From contig JAFAUB010000152.1 in assembly GCA_019243635.1 (NCBI GenBank), positions 1 to 64,000 of the forward strand: a stretch of 64,000 nt of DNA, read 5' to 3'. The DNA comes from Pseudonocardiales bacterium (GTDB lineage: Bacteria; Actinomycetota; Actinomycetes; Mycobacteriales; Pseudonocardiaceae). The translations under genes were made by a program, and so were the position numbers. Every line of letters starts with the position of its first letter. The first letter of the stretch is position 1. Under the pieces are notes generated by a model, which was given only the letters and a program-made list of their open reading frames with translations, searched no databases and was not told the DNA's origin. Positions 27,527 to 36,900 of this stretch are shown here, piece after piece.

Positions 27527-28420
27527 GTGCCCACAGTTGATCGCCCTGACGCGGTCGGTCGCCCCGCTGACGCGTCTGGGAACCCGACCGCCCGCCGCAT
27601 CATGTTGGGCGCTCGGCTGCGCCGGCTGCGGGAGGCTGCCGAGATCTCGCGCGCGGAGGCCGGCTTCGCCATCCGCGGTTCCGAGTCGAAGATCAGTCGG
27701 CTCGAGCTCGGTAGGGTCAGCTTCAAGGTGCGGGACGTGACTGACCTGCTCACGATGTACGGAGTGACGGACCCCGAGAAGCGCCAGGCGTTCCTCGAGA
27801 TGGTCGCCCGGTCCAACGAACCCGGCTGGTGGCATCGCTACACCGACCTGGTGGCCGACTGGTTCCAGGACTACCTCGGGTTGGAGGAGTCGGCCTCCCG
27901 GATCCAGGAGTGGGAGCAGCAGCTCGTCCCCGGTCTGCTGCAGACCGAGGACTACGCGAGGGCGATCACCAGCCATGGTTGGTCCGCCTTGCCGAGCCAG
28001 AGCGTGCAACGCCAGGTCGCCGTGCGGATGCGGAGACAGGAGCTACTCGACCGGCCGAACCCGCCCAAGCTGTGGGCCGTCATCGACGAGTCCGTCCTGC
28101 ACCGGCCGATCGGTGGCCGACAGGTGCTGCTGGCCCAGATCGAGCGTCTCCTCGAGCTCACCAAGCGGCCGCACATCACCGTGCAGGTGCTGCCGTACCA
28201 GTTCAGCGGGTACGCCGCCGAAGGCTCGTTCACCACGCTGCGCTTCGCTGAGCCAGACCTGCCGGATGTGGTCTACATCGAGCACCTCAGCGGTGCGCTC
28301 TACTTGGACAAGCGATCCGACTCCGAGCTGTACGGCAGGGTCTTCGACCGGCTGACCGTGGATGCCCACACTCCCGACCACACCCGGCAGGTGCTCACGA
28401 AAGCACATACCGAGATCTAG
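27527..28420 (+). CDS. XRE-family regulator with DUF5753 (WhiJ/Scr1 type)
   Basis: A 297-residue protein. GTG 27527 follows CGGAGG, which fixes the start. Residues 25-80 are the helix-turn-helix (LGARLRRLREAAEISRAEAG, then SESKISRLELGRVSF). The rest is the DUF5753 effector-binding domain: FQDYLGLEESASRIQEWEQQLVPGLLQTEDYARA, PKLWAVIDESVLHRPIGG, then HITVQVLPYQFSGYAAEGSFTTLRF. Proteins of this type in Streptomyces control development and usually act with a small DUF397 protein. A DUF397 gene lies 1.2 kb downstream (29638), separated by a convergent methyltransferase. Confidence 0.9.
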   Translation: MPTVDRPDAVGRPADASGNPTARRIMLGARLRRLREAAEISRAEAGFAIRGSESKISRLELGRVSFKVRDVTDLLTMYGVTDPEKRQAFLEMVARSNEPGWWHRYTDLVADWFQDYLGLEESASRIQEWEQQLVPGLLQTEDYARAITSHGWSALPSQSVQRQVAVRMRRQELLDRPNPPKLWAVIDESVLHRPIGGRQVLLAQIERLLELTKRPHITVQVLPYQFSGYAAEGSFTTLRFAEPDLPDVVYIEHLSGALYLDKRSDSELYGRVFDRLTVDAHTPDHTRQVLTKAHTEI

Positions 28421-28430
28421 CCGGCACCGT

Positions 28431-29285
28431 TCAGGGTTTGCGCCCGACCGCTCCCGCGATGCAGTACTGAATGGGGTCCAGCGGCTTGATCCGCGGGCCG
28501 TCGGGCCACCAGTCTGCGCACCGGACCAGGCCGGGGTCGACCAGTTCCAAGCCAGGGAGCATGCCCGCTATCTCGGCGTGGGTGCGAAACACTCCGCTGC
28601 CCATAGGGCTGTGGAGGAAAACCTGTTCCATCTTGCGGGCGAGCTGGCTCAGCTCGGGAGTGGTCTCGGGGTCGAGGAAGTGGCTGACCGCCACGTAGGA
28701 TCCCGACGGCAGGGCGTCGATGTACTCAGCCATGATGCTCTGCGGGCTGCGCTCGCCGTCGTAGTGGTGCAGCGTTCCGAGCTGGAACAGCGCGATCGGC
28801 TCGGAGAAGTTCAGGTACTTGAGGACGACCTCGTCATTGAGGATCTGGTCTGGCTTGAATATGTCGCCGGCGCTGAAGTGGGTCTGGTCGTTCTCCTCGA
28901 GCAGCGCCCGGCCGTGCGCCAGCACGATCGGATCGTTATCGATATACACCACGCAGGCATCCGGCTGGATTCGCTGGGCGACCTGGTGAGTGTTCTCCGC
29001 CGTGGGCAGTCCGGAACCGCAGTCGAGGAACTGGGTGATGCCGGCCTGGCTGGCGACGAAGCGGGTCACCCGGATCAGGAAATCCCGGTTGTCCGTGCCA
29101 AGCCTGACAGCCTCCGGTGCGACCTGCTGGACCCGTCGTAGGACCTCGCGGTCGATCTCGTAATTGTCCTTGCCATTCAGAAAAGCGTCATAGACTCGAG
29201 CGATACTCGCTTTGGTCGTATCGATGTAGGCCGGCACAGCATCATCCAGCTGTAGGGCGTCGTCGCCGGGCATTGAGAACCTCAC
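28431..29285 (-). CDS. S-adenosylmethionine-dependent methyltransferase, PF04672 family
   Basis: A 284-residue protein. TTKASIARVYDAFLNGKDNYEIDREVLRRV is the family opening, FLDCGSGLPTAENTHQVAQ is the SAM-binding motif I, and VVYIDNDPIVLAHGRALL is motif II. PDGPRIKPLDPIQYCIAGAVGRKP is the usual C-terminus. The family is almost restricted to actinomycetes and very abundant there; no substrate is firmly established. It is frequently near XRE/DUF397 genes, as here. It is convergent with the XRE gene, with 10 bases between stops. Confidence 0.9.
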   Translation of the reverse strand: MRFSMPGDDALQLDDAVPAYIDTTKASIARVYDAFLNGKDNYEIDREVLRRVQQVAPEAVRLGTDNRDFLIRVTRFVASQAGITQFLDCGSGLPTAENTHQVAQRIQPDACVVYIDNDPIVLAHGRALLEENDQTHFSAGDIFKPDQILNDEVVLKYLNFSEPIALFQLGTLHHYDGERSPQSIMAEYIDALPSGSYVAVSHFLDPETTPELSQLARKMEQVFLHSPMGSGVFRTHAEIAGMLPGLELVDPGLVRCADWWPDGPRIKPLDPIQYCIAGAVGRKP

Positions 29286-29452
29286 AAACGTCGTGTCGTT
29301 GCGATACGGATCTGGACGCGGCCAAGCCTAGGAGGGTGGCCGCCCGCAGTAAACCACGGGGTGCGGTGACGGTGCGCCACCGCACCGTACCCCACGGATC
29401 GGCTGGATGCACCGCGGGAGCGCCGCCGAAGGCCGGGTGCCATGCCGCGCCG

Positions 29453-29504
29453 CGGTGTCGGGGTGCCGGCTCGGCCGGCGGTGTCGGGGTGCCGGCTCGG
29501 CCGG
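29453..29504. repeat. Perfect tandem duplication of a 26-bp unit
   Basis: Positions 29453-29478 and 29479-29504 are identical. The unit contains GTGCCGGCTCGGCCGG. It lies just upstream of the DUF397 promoter. Confidence 0.85.
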
Positions 29505-29543
29505 ATCCCTGATCGACTTCCAGTTCGAGCAGATGCACGTGCA

Positions 29544-29572
29544 TTGACGTATGCAGATGCGCGTGCTAGCCT
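29544..29572 (+). promoter_or_regulatory. Sigma-70-like promoter of the DUF397 gene
   Basis: TTGACG (29544-29549) and TAGCCT (29567-29572) are separated by 17 bases, giving a transcript start near 29579 and a leader of about 60 bases. AGATGCACGTGC and AGATGCGCGTGC, repeated before and across the -35, could be regulator half-sites. Confidence 0.5.
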
Positions 29573-29637
29573 GTGCCCAGTGTGCCAGCGGGCGCATGGA
29601 CCGGGGGTTAGGCGAAAACAGGCGGAGTGGAGTTCAC

Positions 29638-29877
29638 ATGTCACAGCTGATTCGAAACGGCATGTCGGCAGCGGGCCTTACCGGGGTGACATGGCACAAG
29701 AGCATGCGCTGCGGTCAGCTCGGCAACTGCGTGGAGGCTGCGGCACTGGGCAGCGACGATGTCGCGGTGCGCAATTCCCGTCACCCGAGTGGTCCCGCGT
29801 TGATCTTCACACGCGAGGAGATGACCGCATTCCTGGCCGGTGCCAAGGATGGCGAATTCGACGATCTCTCCATCTGA
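29638..29877 (+). CDS. DUF397 protein
   Basis: A 79-residue protein with ATG 29638 after GGAGTGGAG. It has the family pattern: GVTWHKSMRCGQLGNCVEAAAL, then VAVRNSRHPSGPALIFTREEMTAFLAGAKDGEFDDL. DUF397 proteins pair with WhiJ/Scr1-type XRE regulators, probably as small acidic partners that modulate DNA binding. The likely partner is the regulator at 27527-28420. A candidate promoter lies at 29544-29572. Confidence 0.9.
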   Translation: MSQLIRNGMSAAGLTGVTWHKSMRCGQLGNCVEAAALGSDDVAVRNSRHPSGPALIFTREEMTAFLAGAKDGEFDDLSI

Positions 29878-30094
29878 ACCGGCCTCCAGCGTCGTGATGT
29901 GACGCTGGTGACCGGCGCGTCCCCTTCGCCAGAACCGCGAGGGCGACGCGGGTAATGGTACCAACTGGCAGGGGGGAAACCGGGTGCCGGTGCGGGGTCG
30001 TCGCGGACGGGACGATGATGCTAGTCCGCCATTGAGAGGAGCCGGCATCGCCGGCAGGACCGTCCGCACCGCACCCGGTTTCATCATGGCGCGT

Positions 30095-30496
30095 TCAGTC
30101 GGGGAGCCGGCGGCGTCCGGCGATGCCGAGGTCGGAGCGGTGGTACCAGGCCAGCGCCGGTTCGCCCTCCAGCCAACATAGCCGGACCGACATCCCGTTC
30201 AGCTCGGCCGGGAAGTCCAAGAGGACGGGCGCGACCCCCTTGACCTCGATGCCCTGGCCGGGAAACCACTCCAGCATGTCGTCCAGGCGGGCCTGCAGCG
30301 CCTTCACCTCCGCGAGACCGCCGAGCGGGGACGAGCCCGAGCGGCGCAGGTCCACCGACAGCTCGGTGAGGTCTGCTCGTGCCTCTACCAGCGCGTCGAC
30401 TCGCCTGCGCATCTCCGGTAGCAGGGCGCGGGCCTCGTCCACCTCGAACAGCCGGTGCTCGACCACACAGGCAACGGTAGTCGTTCCGGCGCTCAT
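30095..30496 (-). CDS. DUF2203 family protein
   Basis: A 133-residue protein. VEHRLFEVDEARALLPEMRRRVDALVEARADL is a coiled helix, and GIEVKGVAPVLLDFPAEL, then VRLCWLEGEPALAWYHRSDLGIAGRR, is the conserved C-terminal part of DUF2203. The function is unknown. It follows the small frame at 30503-30652 with 6 bases between stop and start, so the two are probably one transcript. Confidence 0.85.
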   Translation of the reverse strand: MSAGTTTVACVVEHRLFEVDEARALLPEMRRRVDALVEARADLTELSVDLRRSGSSPLGGLAEVKALQARLDDMLEWFPGQGIEVKGVAPVLLDFPAELNGMSVRLCWLEGEPALAWYHRSDLGIAGRRRLPD

Positions 30497-30502
30497 TCCC
30501 CA

Positions 30503-30652
30503 TCAGCCAGTGGTCGGCGGGCGCTCCACGAGCTGGCTGAGGTAGAGCTGCTCGCCGAGCTTGCCGATCAGCTCGAAGAGGTTGGCGGTGGTGATGTCGC
30601 CCTTGTCTCGGCACACCGTGATACCGGGACACAGCCGCGCGACGGCGTCCAT
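30503..30652 (-). CDS. Short protein upstream of the DUF2203 gene
   Basis: A 49-residue frame (MDAVARLCPGITVCRDKGDI ... LFELIGKLGEQLYLSQLVE) with convincing amphipathic composition. Just upstream, another frame begins MYVCIYRDGRR. A one-base shift would join it as MYVCIYRE to MDAVARL, so the natural N-terminus may be longer and frame-broken. The family is not recognised. Confidence 0.4.
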   Translation of the reverse strand: MDAVARLCPGITVCRDKGDITTANLFELIGKLGEQLYLSQLVERPPTTG

Positions 30653-30803
30653 CTCGGTAGATGCAGACGTACATGGCTCCGTCGCCCCTCGGTCGAGTGC
30701 TTAGGCAAGGCTGAGCACAACAGATCATCGAGCCGGCGTCCAGTCCCGTCCGCGCCTGACACTGTCGGTGCTGGTCACCACCATAGAGATGCGGGATCGC
30801 CGC

Positions 30804-32129
30804 TCAGGAAGGCGTCAGCGCGGTGGTGGGTCTGCGGCCGATGCTGCGGACTTCGAAGCCGACCCGGCGCAGCACGTCGGCGTCGAGCAGGTTGCGGGTG
30901 TCGACCACGATGCGGCCCTGCGCCAGCTCGGCCAGCCGACCCCAGTCCAGTAGCCGGAACTCGGGCCATTCGGTGAGCACCACCAGGACGGCGGCGCCGG
31001 AGGCGACCTTCAGCGGGTCATCGGTGACCTGCAGGTCGTCGGTCACGCCGGGCACGGCGGCGGGCACCCCGGGGTCATAGCCGATCAGATCGGCGCCTTC
31101 GGCGGCCAGCAGTGCGGCCACCGTCAGGGCCGGGGAGTCACGCAGGTCATTGGTACCGGCCTTGAAGGTCAGCCCGAGCAACCCGACTCGTTGCCCGGCC
31201 AACGACCCGCCGACGGCGTTGCGCACCTTGTCGACCATCCGATGCTGCTGGTGGGTGTTGGTGTCCAGGCTGGCCTGCAGCAGCGCGAAGTCGAAGTCCA
31301 CCGCAGCGCACACCTGGAGCAGCGCGTGAGTGTCCTTGGGCAGGCAGGACCCACCCCAACCAGGACCCGGCTGCAGGAAAGCCTGCCCGATCCGCCGGTC
31401 ATAGCCGATACCCTCGGTGACGTCCAGCACGTCGGCTCCGAACCGCTCGCACAGCTCGGCGATCGTGTTGACGTAGGACAGCTTCATCGCCAGAAAACAG
31501 TTCGCTGCGTACTTGACCATCTCGGCGCTGGCGGCGTCAGTGAGCACCGTCGGTGCACCCAGCCGGGCGTACAGCGCCGCGACCCGCTCCGCGGCGTCTT
31601 GGGCGTCGCAGCCCACCACGATGCGATCGGGGTTGAGGAAGTCCTCCACCGCTGAGCCCTCCCGCAGGAACTCGGGGTTGCTGACCACCGCCACGTCCGG
31701 CCGCTCCAGCCACCGCGCGGTGCGCGCCGCGGTGCCCACCGGCACGGTCGACTTGTTGACCACTACGCAGCCCGCCGGCAGTAGTGCCCGCACCTCGGTG
31801 GCCACCGCCTCCACCGCTGACAGATCCGCCGCACCGCCGGTAGCCATCGGAGTGGGCACGCAGAGGAAGATCACCTCCGCCGCGTCGGTCCCCTGGCCGA
31901 CCGCAGCGGCGGCTCCCACCACGAACCGCAACCGGCCGGCAGCCAGACCCTGCGTCACCAGCTCGGGCAGTCCCGGCTCCAGGATCGGCACCTTCCCAGC
32001 GGACAGCCTCGCCACCTTGGCTTCGTCCACGTCGGCGCACACCACCCGATGCCCTAGCGAAGCCAGGCACGCGCCGGTGGTCAGGCCCACATAGCCGGAG
32101 CCGATCACCGCGATCCGACGCACGAACAT
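30804..32129 (-). CDS. UDP-glucose 6-dehydrogenase
   Basis: A 441-residue protein. It oxidises UDP-glucose to UDP-glucuronate with two NAD, supplying a sugar for polysaccharides or glycosylation. The N-terminal Rossmann motif is IAVIGSGYVGLTTGACLASLG. Family marks follow: VDEAKVARLSAGKVPILEPGL, PTPMATGGAADLSAVEAV, NKSTVPVGTAARTA, SNPEFLREGSAVEDFLNPDRIVVG, and the catalytic Cys in GPGWGGSCLPKDTHAL. Length matches the family. No polysaccharide cluster is adjacent. Confidence 0.92.
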   Translation of the reverse strand: MFVRRIAVIGSGYVGLTTGACLASLGHRVVCADVDEAKVARLSAGKVPILEPGLPELVTQGLAAGRLRFVVGAAAAVGQGTDAAEVIFLCVPTPMATGGAADLSAVEAVATEVRALLPAGCVVVNKSTVPVGTAARTARWLERPDVAVVSNPEFLREGSAVEDFLNPDRIVVGCDAQDAAERVAALYARLGAPTVLTDAASAEMVKYAANCFLAMKLSYVNTIAELCERFGADVLDVTEGIGYDRRIGQAFLQPGPGWGGSCLPKDTHALLQVCAAVDFDFALLQASLDTNTHQQHRMVDKVRNAVGGSLAGQRVGLLGLTFKAGTNDLRDSPALTVAALLAAEGADLIGYDPGVPAAVPGVTDDLQVTDDPLKVASGAAVLVVLTEWPEFRLLDWGRLAELAQGRIVVDTRNLLDADVLRRVGFEVRSIGRRPTTALTPS

Positions 32130-32180
32130 GCGTCTCCCTTCTCACGCTGTGTTGTTCCATGGTCGCATACGGCAACCGGG

Positions 32181-33824
32181 TCAGAGGTCGCCGGCGTAGG
32201 GCACGTCGTTCACCCGCTCAGAGCTCATCCACAGCCGCAGCGCGTGGGTGGCGCGCACGTCGTCAGCGTTGTAGGTGAGCAGCCGGGCCCGCTGCGCCAG
32301 ATCCGGTTCACCGCCGCCCAGCCCGACAGCGTCGAAGTACCAGCGCATCGAGTTCTCCCCACCGGCCTCCGGATCGTGCCAGGAGAACCCGGCGGCGGCC
32401 GGGGCGATCGTCTTGAGGCCCTTACCTCGTGGGCAGAGGAACTCGGCGTCGACCACCCCGTACAGATCCACCCACGCCTCGGAGGAGATGAACTCCCGCA
32501 CCGCGGCGGCGGTGGGAATCCCGGGGGCGCCGGCGAAGCGTTCGACGGAGGAGAGCATCCAGCGGTTCTCGGCCTGCTCGTTGTAGCAGTAGGCGGCCAG
32601 GCTCAGACCGCGCTCGGCGGCGCGGGAGCGGACGTCGGTCAGCCAGCTCCAGAACGCCGCGAAGGACCGCGCCTCGTCAGGCGTGGGCACCGGCTCCCAG
32701 GTGGCGAAAGCGCGGTAGCCGCCCGGCATCCCGATGTCGGAGCCGGACAGCAGGCAGCCCCACAGGTAGGCTCCGGCCTCATCGAAGCTCTCCATGTCCA
32801 CGTCCACCTCGACGTCGGCTCGTCGCATGACGATGCGCCGGTGACGCCGCACCAGAGCGAGGTCCCGCTGCCAGGCCCGGGCCAGCCACACCGCGTCACG
32901 GAAGGACATCCCGACCATCGGCGCCGCTGGGTAGCCCACCGGGTCCAGCGCGGCCAGCGCGTCCACGGTGCAGACCCCGGCCGCCCGCAGCGCCCTCGTG
33001 TCCTCCACTCCCCGCAGCACCATGCTGACGTCCCGGGACGCCCGCAACGCCGGACCGCAGGTGGGCCACCACGGACAGGAGCGGCATTCGGTGACCCGGG
33101 ACGGCTGGGCCAGCGGCTGCCCCCCGGTCGCGGCGGCCCGCGCGACAGCCAGCCGATCGGCGAACCGAGCGTCGTACTCGACCATCGCGGTATGACCGCC
33201 CGACCAGGTGGGAGAGTCCAGGTCGTACCAGACCACCACGTCGGCCTCCAGCCCGATCACCCCGCCGACGGCCCGACCGCCGGTCGCCAGCCCGGCCGCC
33301 TGCAGCAGCCGGAGGGTGTGCGCCAGGCGCATCTGGTCCCGGGACTGGGGGCGGACCTTGCGCTGCGGGTCGGTCCTGGCCGCAGCCAGGACAGGCTGGG
33401 TGAGCGGGCTGGTCCGGGCCCCGGAGCCGGGGTCGGTGACCTTGTGCCGCACGACGATCACCGGAAGGTAGCCGCCGCGGTGGCGCACCAGCAGCTCCGC
33501 GCCGCCGCGCCGGCCGCCCGAGGGATCCGCCGGCAGTAGCCCGCCCCAGACGAAGGGCACACCCTGAACGAGCAGGGCCAGGGTGGCGGCGCGGCGCTGT
33601 TCGGCGGGCAGCTCGGGCGGGACCTCCACCCAGTCAGCACCGTGGTGCTCAGCCAGCCGGTCGGCCACCGAGCGGCGGTGGGCGGCGGTGTCGGCGATCC
33701 GTCGCTGAGTAGTCGCATCCAGGGCCGCGCGCGGTGCATCGGCTGCCCCGGGGTCGTGCTCCAGATGCACCCGGCGCCGGCACCGGGTCACCACAGCCGC
33801 GTCGAGCAACACTACCGAGTTCAC
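32181..33824 (-). CDS. RecB-like nuclease of the TM0106 family
   Basis: A 547-residue protein. The N-terminal half contains a PD-(D/E)XK-like nuclease region and the Cys cluster ECRSCPWWPTCGP, as in RecB-type proteins with an Fe-S cluster. The C-terminal half resembles the RNase-H-like domain of this family: DVDMESFDEAGAYLWGCLLSG with acidic residues, and NADDVRATHALRLWM at the end. Members are assumed to act on DNA in repair or defence, without direct proof. It stands upstream of the UDP-glucose dehydrogenase gene with 51 bases between. Confidence 0.8.
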   Translation of the reverse strand: MNSVVLLDAAVVTRCRRRVHLEHDPGAADAPRAALDATTQRRIADTAAHRRSVADRLAEHHGADWVEVPPELPAEQRRAATLALLVQGVPFVWGGLLPADPSGGRRGGAELLVRHRGGYLPVIVVRHKVTDPGSGARTSPLTQPVLAAARTDPQRKVRPQSRDQMRLAHTLRLLQAAGLATGGRAVGGVIGLEADVVVWYDLDSPTWSGGHTAMVEYDARFADRLAVARAAATGGQPLAQPSRVTECRSCPWWPTCGPALRASRDVSMVLRGVEDTRALRAAGVCTVDALAALDPVGYPAAPMVGMSFRDAVWLARAWQRDLALVRRHRRIVMRRADVEVDVDMESFDEAGAYLWGCLLSGSDIGMPGGYRAFATWEPVPTPDEARSFAAFWSWLTDVRSRAAERGLSLAAYCYNEQAENRWMLSSVERFAGAPGIPTAAAVREFISSEAWVDLYGVVDAEFLCPRGKGLKTIAPAAAGFSWHDPEAGGENSMRWYFDAVGLGGGEPDLAQRARLLTYNADDVRATHALRLWMSSERVNDVPYAGDL

Positions 33825-33904
33825 GCCGTCAGACTAGATCGAGGGACCGACAGTCAGCGTTTCTCCGCGCCGACCTGCACCATGTTCGTAAGGCTGACAT
33901 GGCG

Positions 33905-34216
33905 TCATTCCGTCAGACGCCGTACAGCGGCCGCAGCGCCGGGCGCCTGGAGCAGCACGTCGAGCGCGGCGATCGCGCGCCCGGCACGGTGTCGCAGCTC
34001 GCGACGGCTGATCCAGCCCTGCCTGCGGTACCGGTGGTCCTGGGCGAGCATCACCAGCACCGCGAGCGCCTCCGCGAACTCCTCACGCCGGTGCATCGGC
34101 AGCTGGCTGATGAACTCCAGCTGGGCATCGACGACGCCGTCCAGGAAGGCGGCTTCACGCGACGCCGCGCCGCGGCGGCGCCACCTGAAGCGCTCCCGCC
34201 CTGCCACCATGTGCAC
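33905..34216 (-). CDS. Small helical protein, unknown
   Basis: A 103-residue frame with GTG 34216 (or ATG 34210) after AGGGGG. The sequence is basic at both ends and helical in the middle (REAAFLDGVVDAQLEFISQLPMHRREEFAEALAVLVMLAQDH), consistent with a real protein. No family is recognised. It lies downstream of the XRE-TPR regulator (34297), in the same direction, and may be co-transcribed. Confidence 0.5.
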   Translation of the reverse strand: MHMVAGRERFRWRRRGAASREAAFLDGVVDAQLEFISQLPMHRREEFAEALAVLVMLAQDHRYRRQGWISRRELRHRAGRAIAALDVLLQAPGAAAAVRRLTE

Positions 34217-34296
34217 CGCCCCCTGATAGTCCGGTTACCCACACCATCGTCAGACGGGCGCCTGGCGTTAACCGCCGGCACGGCGTCCCGCATCGA

Positions 34297-35682
34297 TCAG
34301 ACGCCGACACCTCGGTACACTCGGATGAGCTGGCACAGCTCACGGGAGTCCGAGTTGTTGGGCAGGCGTGCCAACTCCTTCTCCAGCGGTTTGAGCCGGT
34401 CGAGCACCCGCGTGGACTTCACTGTGGGCACCGTCATCAGGGTCTTGCGGGCGACCTGGATACCCTGGGTGACCTCACCGTCCCGCAGGTAGCTGGTGGC
34501 CAGCGTGGTCAGATTGAACGTCCGGCTGCGGGCTGTGCGGTTGTCGTAGAGCGCCAAGGCCTCGTGAAGCGCGGGGATCGCGGTGGCCGCATGGCGTGGC
34601 TCCGCAGCCGAGAGCTCAGAGTGCACCGTCCCGATCATCGCGAACATCTCTCGACTGTCGTAGTCATGAGCCCAGTTGGGCAGCTCGTTGTGCAGCTCAG
34701 CCCGAGCCAGCTCGGACTCGGACCGATCGAGCAGCTTCTGGGCCATCACGTCGTCACGCAGAATCGCGTACGCCCACGCCTCGTTGGCGCACAACAGCGC
34801 CACAGCCCGCTCCGACCCAGCCCGCTGCGCGGCGATCTGGCCCAGCTGGAACCACTTGAGGGCCTCATTGGCATCTCTGTCGTGCAGATAGATCCGGCCG
34901 ACCCAGAACATGATGCGAGACATCACGATCGAGTCGCCGGCCTGGTTGGCATACTCCAGGGCGGTGGCGTAATGGCCGCGCGCGGCGTCCCGCAGTCCCA
35001 CGTCGAAACTCGTCCAGCCGGCCAGACCCTGCAGTTCGCTCAGCGCCCTGAACAGCCGCCGACGCACGTCGTCCTTGGTCGACGCGCCCAGCAGGCGCTG
35101 GGCCCAGGACAGCTGGGCGACGACCGCGTCTCGACAGTTTCCGCCGCCGAACTCGTAGTCCAGCGCGCGCAGAGCCCTGGTGGTCGCCTCCACCTGCTTG
35201 ACGTCCATCAGACCGATCTGGCTCGGCATCGGCGTCTGGGCGGGGCTGGACAACCATGGCCCACGATCGGCCCCCAGTGCCGCAGTGCCGAACAGCATGG
35301 CAGATCCATGCGCTAGAAGATTCCGTCGCTTCACGAGCTCTTCCTTCTCAGCATACGCATCGTCGACATTGTCGGGGGGTCCGACCATGCTCGTCGCCGT
35401 CGCCGGGTCATAGGACAGGCCCATGTACCCTCGGGGGATGCCCAGGCCGCCGGAGATCCGCACCAGCACGTCGTAGGCCATGACCTGCCGACCCTTGAGG
35501 ATCTCCGAGACCTCGGACTGGGACTGCCCGGTCAGGGCCGCGATATGCCGTTGGGAGATACCCACCCGCCGGAGCAGGCGGTACACGGAGCTGATGTCGC
35601 GATTCGCCAGCGCCCGCTTCATCTCCGGTTCGTTCCACGTCTCCAGAGACAACCGGGCGTCCTGTCCGCCGGTCACGTTCAT
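34297..35682 (-). CDS. XRE-family regulator with TPR repeats
   Basis: A 461-residue protein. ATG 35682 was chosen because AAGGGGGCCGAG precedes it and the protein then begins close to the HTH. Residues of about 28-80 are the helix-turn-helix (LLRRVGISQRHIAALTGQSQSEVSEILKGRQ), unusually preceded by MKRALANRDISSVYR. Near residue 128 there is a hydrophobic stretch (RRNLLAHGSAMLFGTAALG). TPR-like helices fill the rest. This is a widespread signal-responsive regulator type of antibiotic-producing actinomycetes. It diverges from the gene at 35947. Confidence 0.85.
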   Translation of the reverse strand: MNVTGGQDARLSLETWNEPEMKRALANRDISSVYRLLRRVGISQRHIAALTGQSQSEVSEILKGRQVMAYDVLVRISGGLGIPRGYMGLSYDPATATSMVGPPDNVDDAYAEKEELVKRRNLLAHGSAMLFGTAALGADRGPWLSSPAQTPMPSQIGLMDVKQVEATTRALRALDYEFGGGNCRDAVVAQLSWAQRLLGASTKDDVRRRLFRALSELQGLAGWTSFDVGLRDAARGHYATALEYANQAGDSIVMSRIMFWVGRIYLHDRDANEALKWFQLGQIAAQRAGSERAVALLCANEAWAYAILRDDVMAQKLLDRSESELARAELHNELPNWAHDYDSREMFAMIGTVHSELSAAEPRHAATAIPALHEALALYDNRTARSRTFNLTTLATSYLRDGEVTQGIQVARKTLMTVPTVKSTRVLDRLKPLEKELARLPNNSDSRELCQLIRVYRGVGV

Positions 35683-35946
35683 CTCGGCCCCCTTGTCGTC
35701 CAACGGGCGACGTGTGCAGAGTAGGCATGCTCCACGTCGCCCGTGAAGAGCACTTCGGTGAAGCTGGATAGCGCGACAGGTCAGCTCGCGCCGTCCACCG
35801 TCATAGCATGCCTGGTCGGCGCGCCACCGCGCATGACGGGTGTAAACCGGCCGGACACCTTTGTAGATTGATTGCGGCGGCACGGCCAGAACCTCGTGTC
35901 ACGAGACATTATCGGTACATCGCCTGGACGGCGGGAAGGTGGCGAG

Positions 35947-36297
35947 GTGGACCGGATTCTGGGCCGCATGCTCCAACAGTCGGTGTGGGAGCGACTCGAC
36001 ATGCTCGAGGAGCTGGTCAGCAGCGCCGATACCGGGTCTCTGCTGTCACTGGCTCGCAGTGAGCTGCCCCGTTTGACCCATGGGTGGCGCGCTCTGCTCG
36101 CCACCCATGCGCCGGATCCTCGGGGTCGCTGTCCGGAGTGCTCGAGCCGCTGGCGCCCCAGTGCCGCGCCGTGCACCGTGTGGCGGGCCGCGCACGAGCA
36201 CCTCGTCTCGGCCGAGACCGGGTCCGCTGAGACTGCGGCCACTGGATCTCTCCCCGCCAAGGCCAGGGTCCCTGCTGGAGCCGGCGCCACGCGCTGA
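35947..36297 (+). CDS. Small Cys-rich actinomycete protein
   Basis: A 116-residue protein from GTG 35947. Recognisable segments are LQQSVWERLDMLEELVSSAD, LLSLARSELPRLTHGWRALLATHAPDPRGRCPECSSRW and PCTVWRAAHEHL: a CxxC and a third Cys typical of a small zinc-knuckle protein found upstream of XRE-TPR regulators. After residue 90 the tail is low in complexity. The function is unknown. Confidence 0.65.
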   Translation: MDRILGRMLQQSVWERLDMLEELVSSADTGSLLSLARSELPRLTHGWRALLATHAPDPRGRCPECSSRWRPSAAPCTVWRAAHEHLVSAETGSAETAATGSLPAKARVPAGAGATR

Positions 36298-36900
36298 TTG
36301 TCGCTGATTGTCACCGTATGTCAACTCCATAGAGCTGGCGGTCTCGCTGCCGTTCGTGGGGCTCCCCCCCACCCACGAAAGGGCCTGAGCAGCCGCCATG
36401 TGGCCGGTGATCCGGCGAACGTCCGTGCCCCCGACCGAGATGTCGAAGGATCACCGGCCACCCCACACCTCCCACCGGTGGTGCTGCACGCCCCGCGTAC
36501 CGCCGGTGGGAGCGCCACACCCGGGGACCTGGGCGAACCTCCAGCCACCGGGCACAACTCCAGAGCCTGGATCCACGCCGCTCCCCACCGAGTTGGAGTG
36601 CCGCGCCGGTGGAACCGTCGTTGCCTGACCGACCGCCACCGTCAACGTTGGCCCGATGACCGCCGGATCCCGTCGCCCGGTGCACTGATGTGACCTCACC
36701 AGCGCAATGCGGGCCCGGGAGTCCCCCGTCCGGCGCCGGACGCGTGCAGCGCAGGCACCCGCAAGAGGGGCGGGACCGTTCGAGAGGAACGGTCCCGCCC
36801 CGCACTCTTATGGGGGCCGCTACTGTCGAACTCAGCACTGTCGAACTCAGCGCAGGGCGGGCGGCCGCAGTGCGGGCGGCCCACGGCGGGAGGTTCACTC
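36298..36900. other. Intergenic region ending in a terminator
   Basis: No convincing gene in about 600 bases. The right part contains a strong hairpin (36767-36801) and a direct repeat of the form TGTCGAACTCAGC (around 36826-36852) just before the DJ-1 gene. Confidence 0.4.
36767..36801. terminator. Terminator-like hairpin
   Basis: A 15-bp perfect stem (36767-36781 with 36787-36801) around a 5-base loop GAGAG, followed by CGCACTCTTA. It would insulate the DJ-1 gene at 36901 from upstream transcription. Confidence 0.55.

Larger units (their letters stand above)
29286..29637. other. Divergent intergenic region with repeats and a promoter
   Basis: It holds the promoter region for the methyltransferase (minus) and for the DUF397 gene (plus). 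It includes a 9-bp hairpin (29360-29386), an exact 26-bp tandem duplication (29453-29504) and a sigma-70-like promoter (29544-29572). Confidence 0.5.

Noticed and set aside
32244-33539. A 431-codon plus-strand frame opposite the RecB-like nuclease
   Set aside because: Composition is typical of a GC-rich antisense frame, with no motif.
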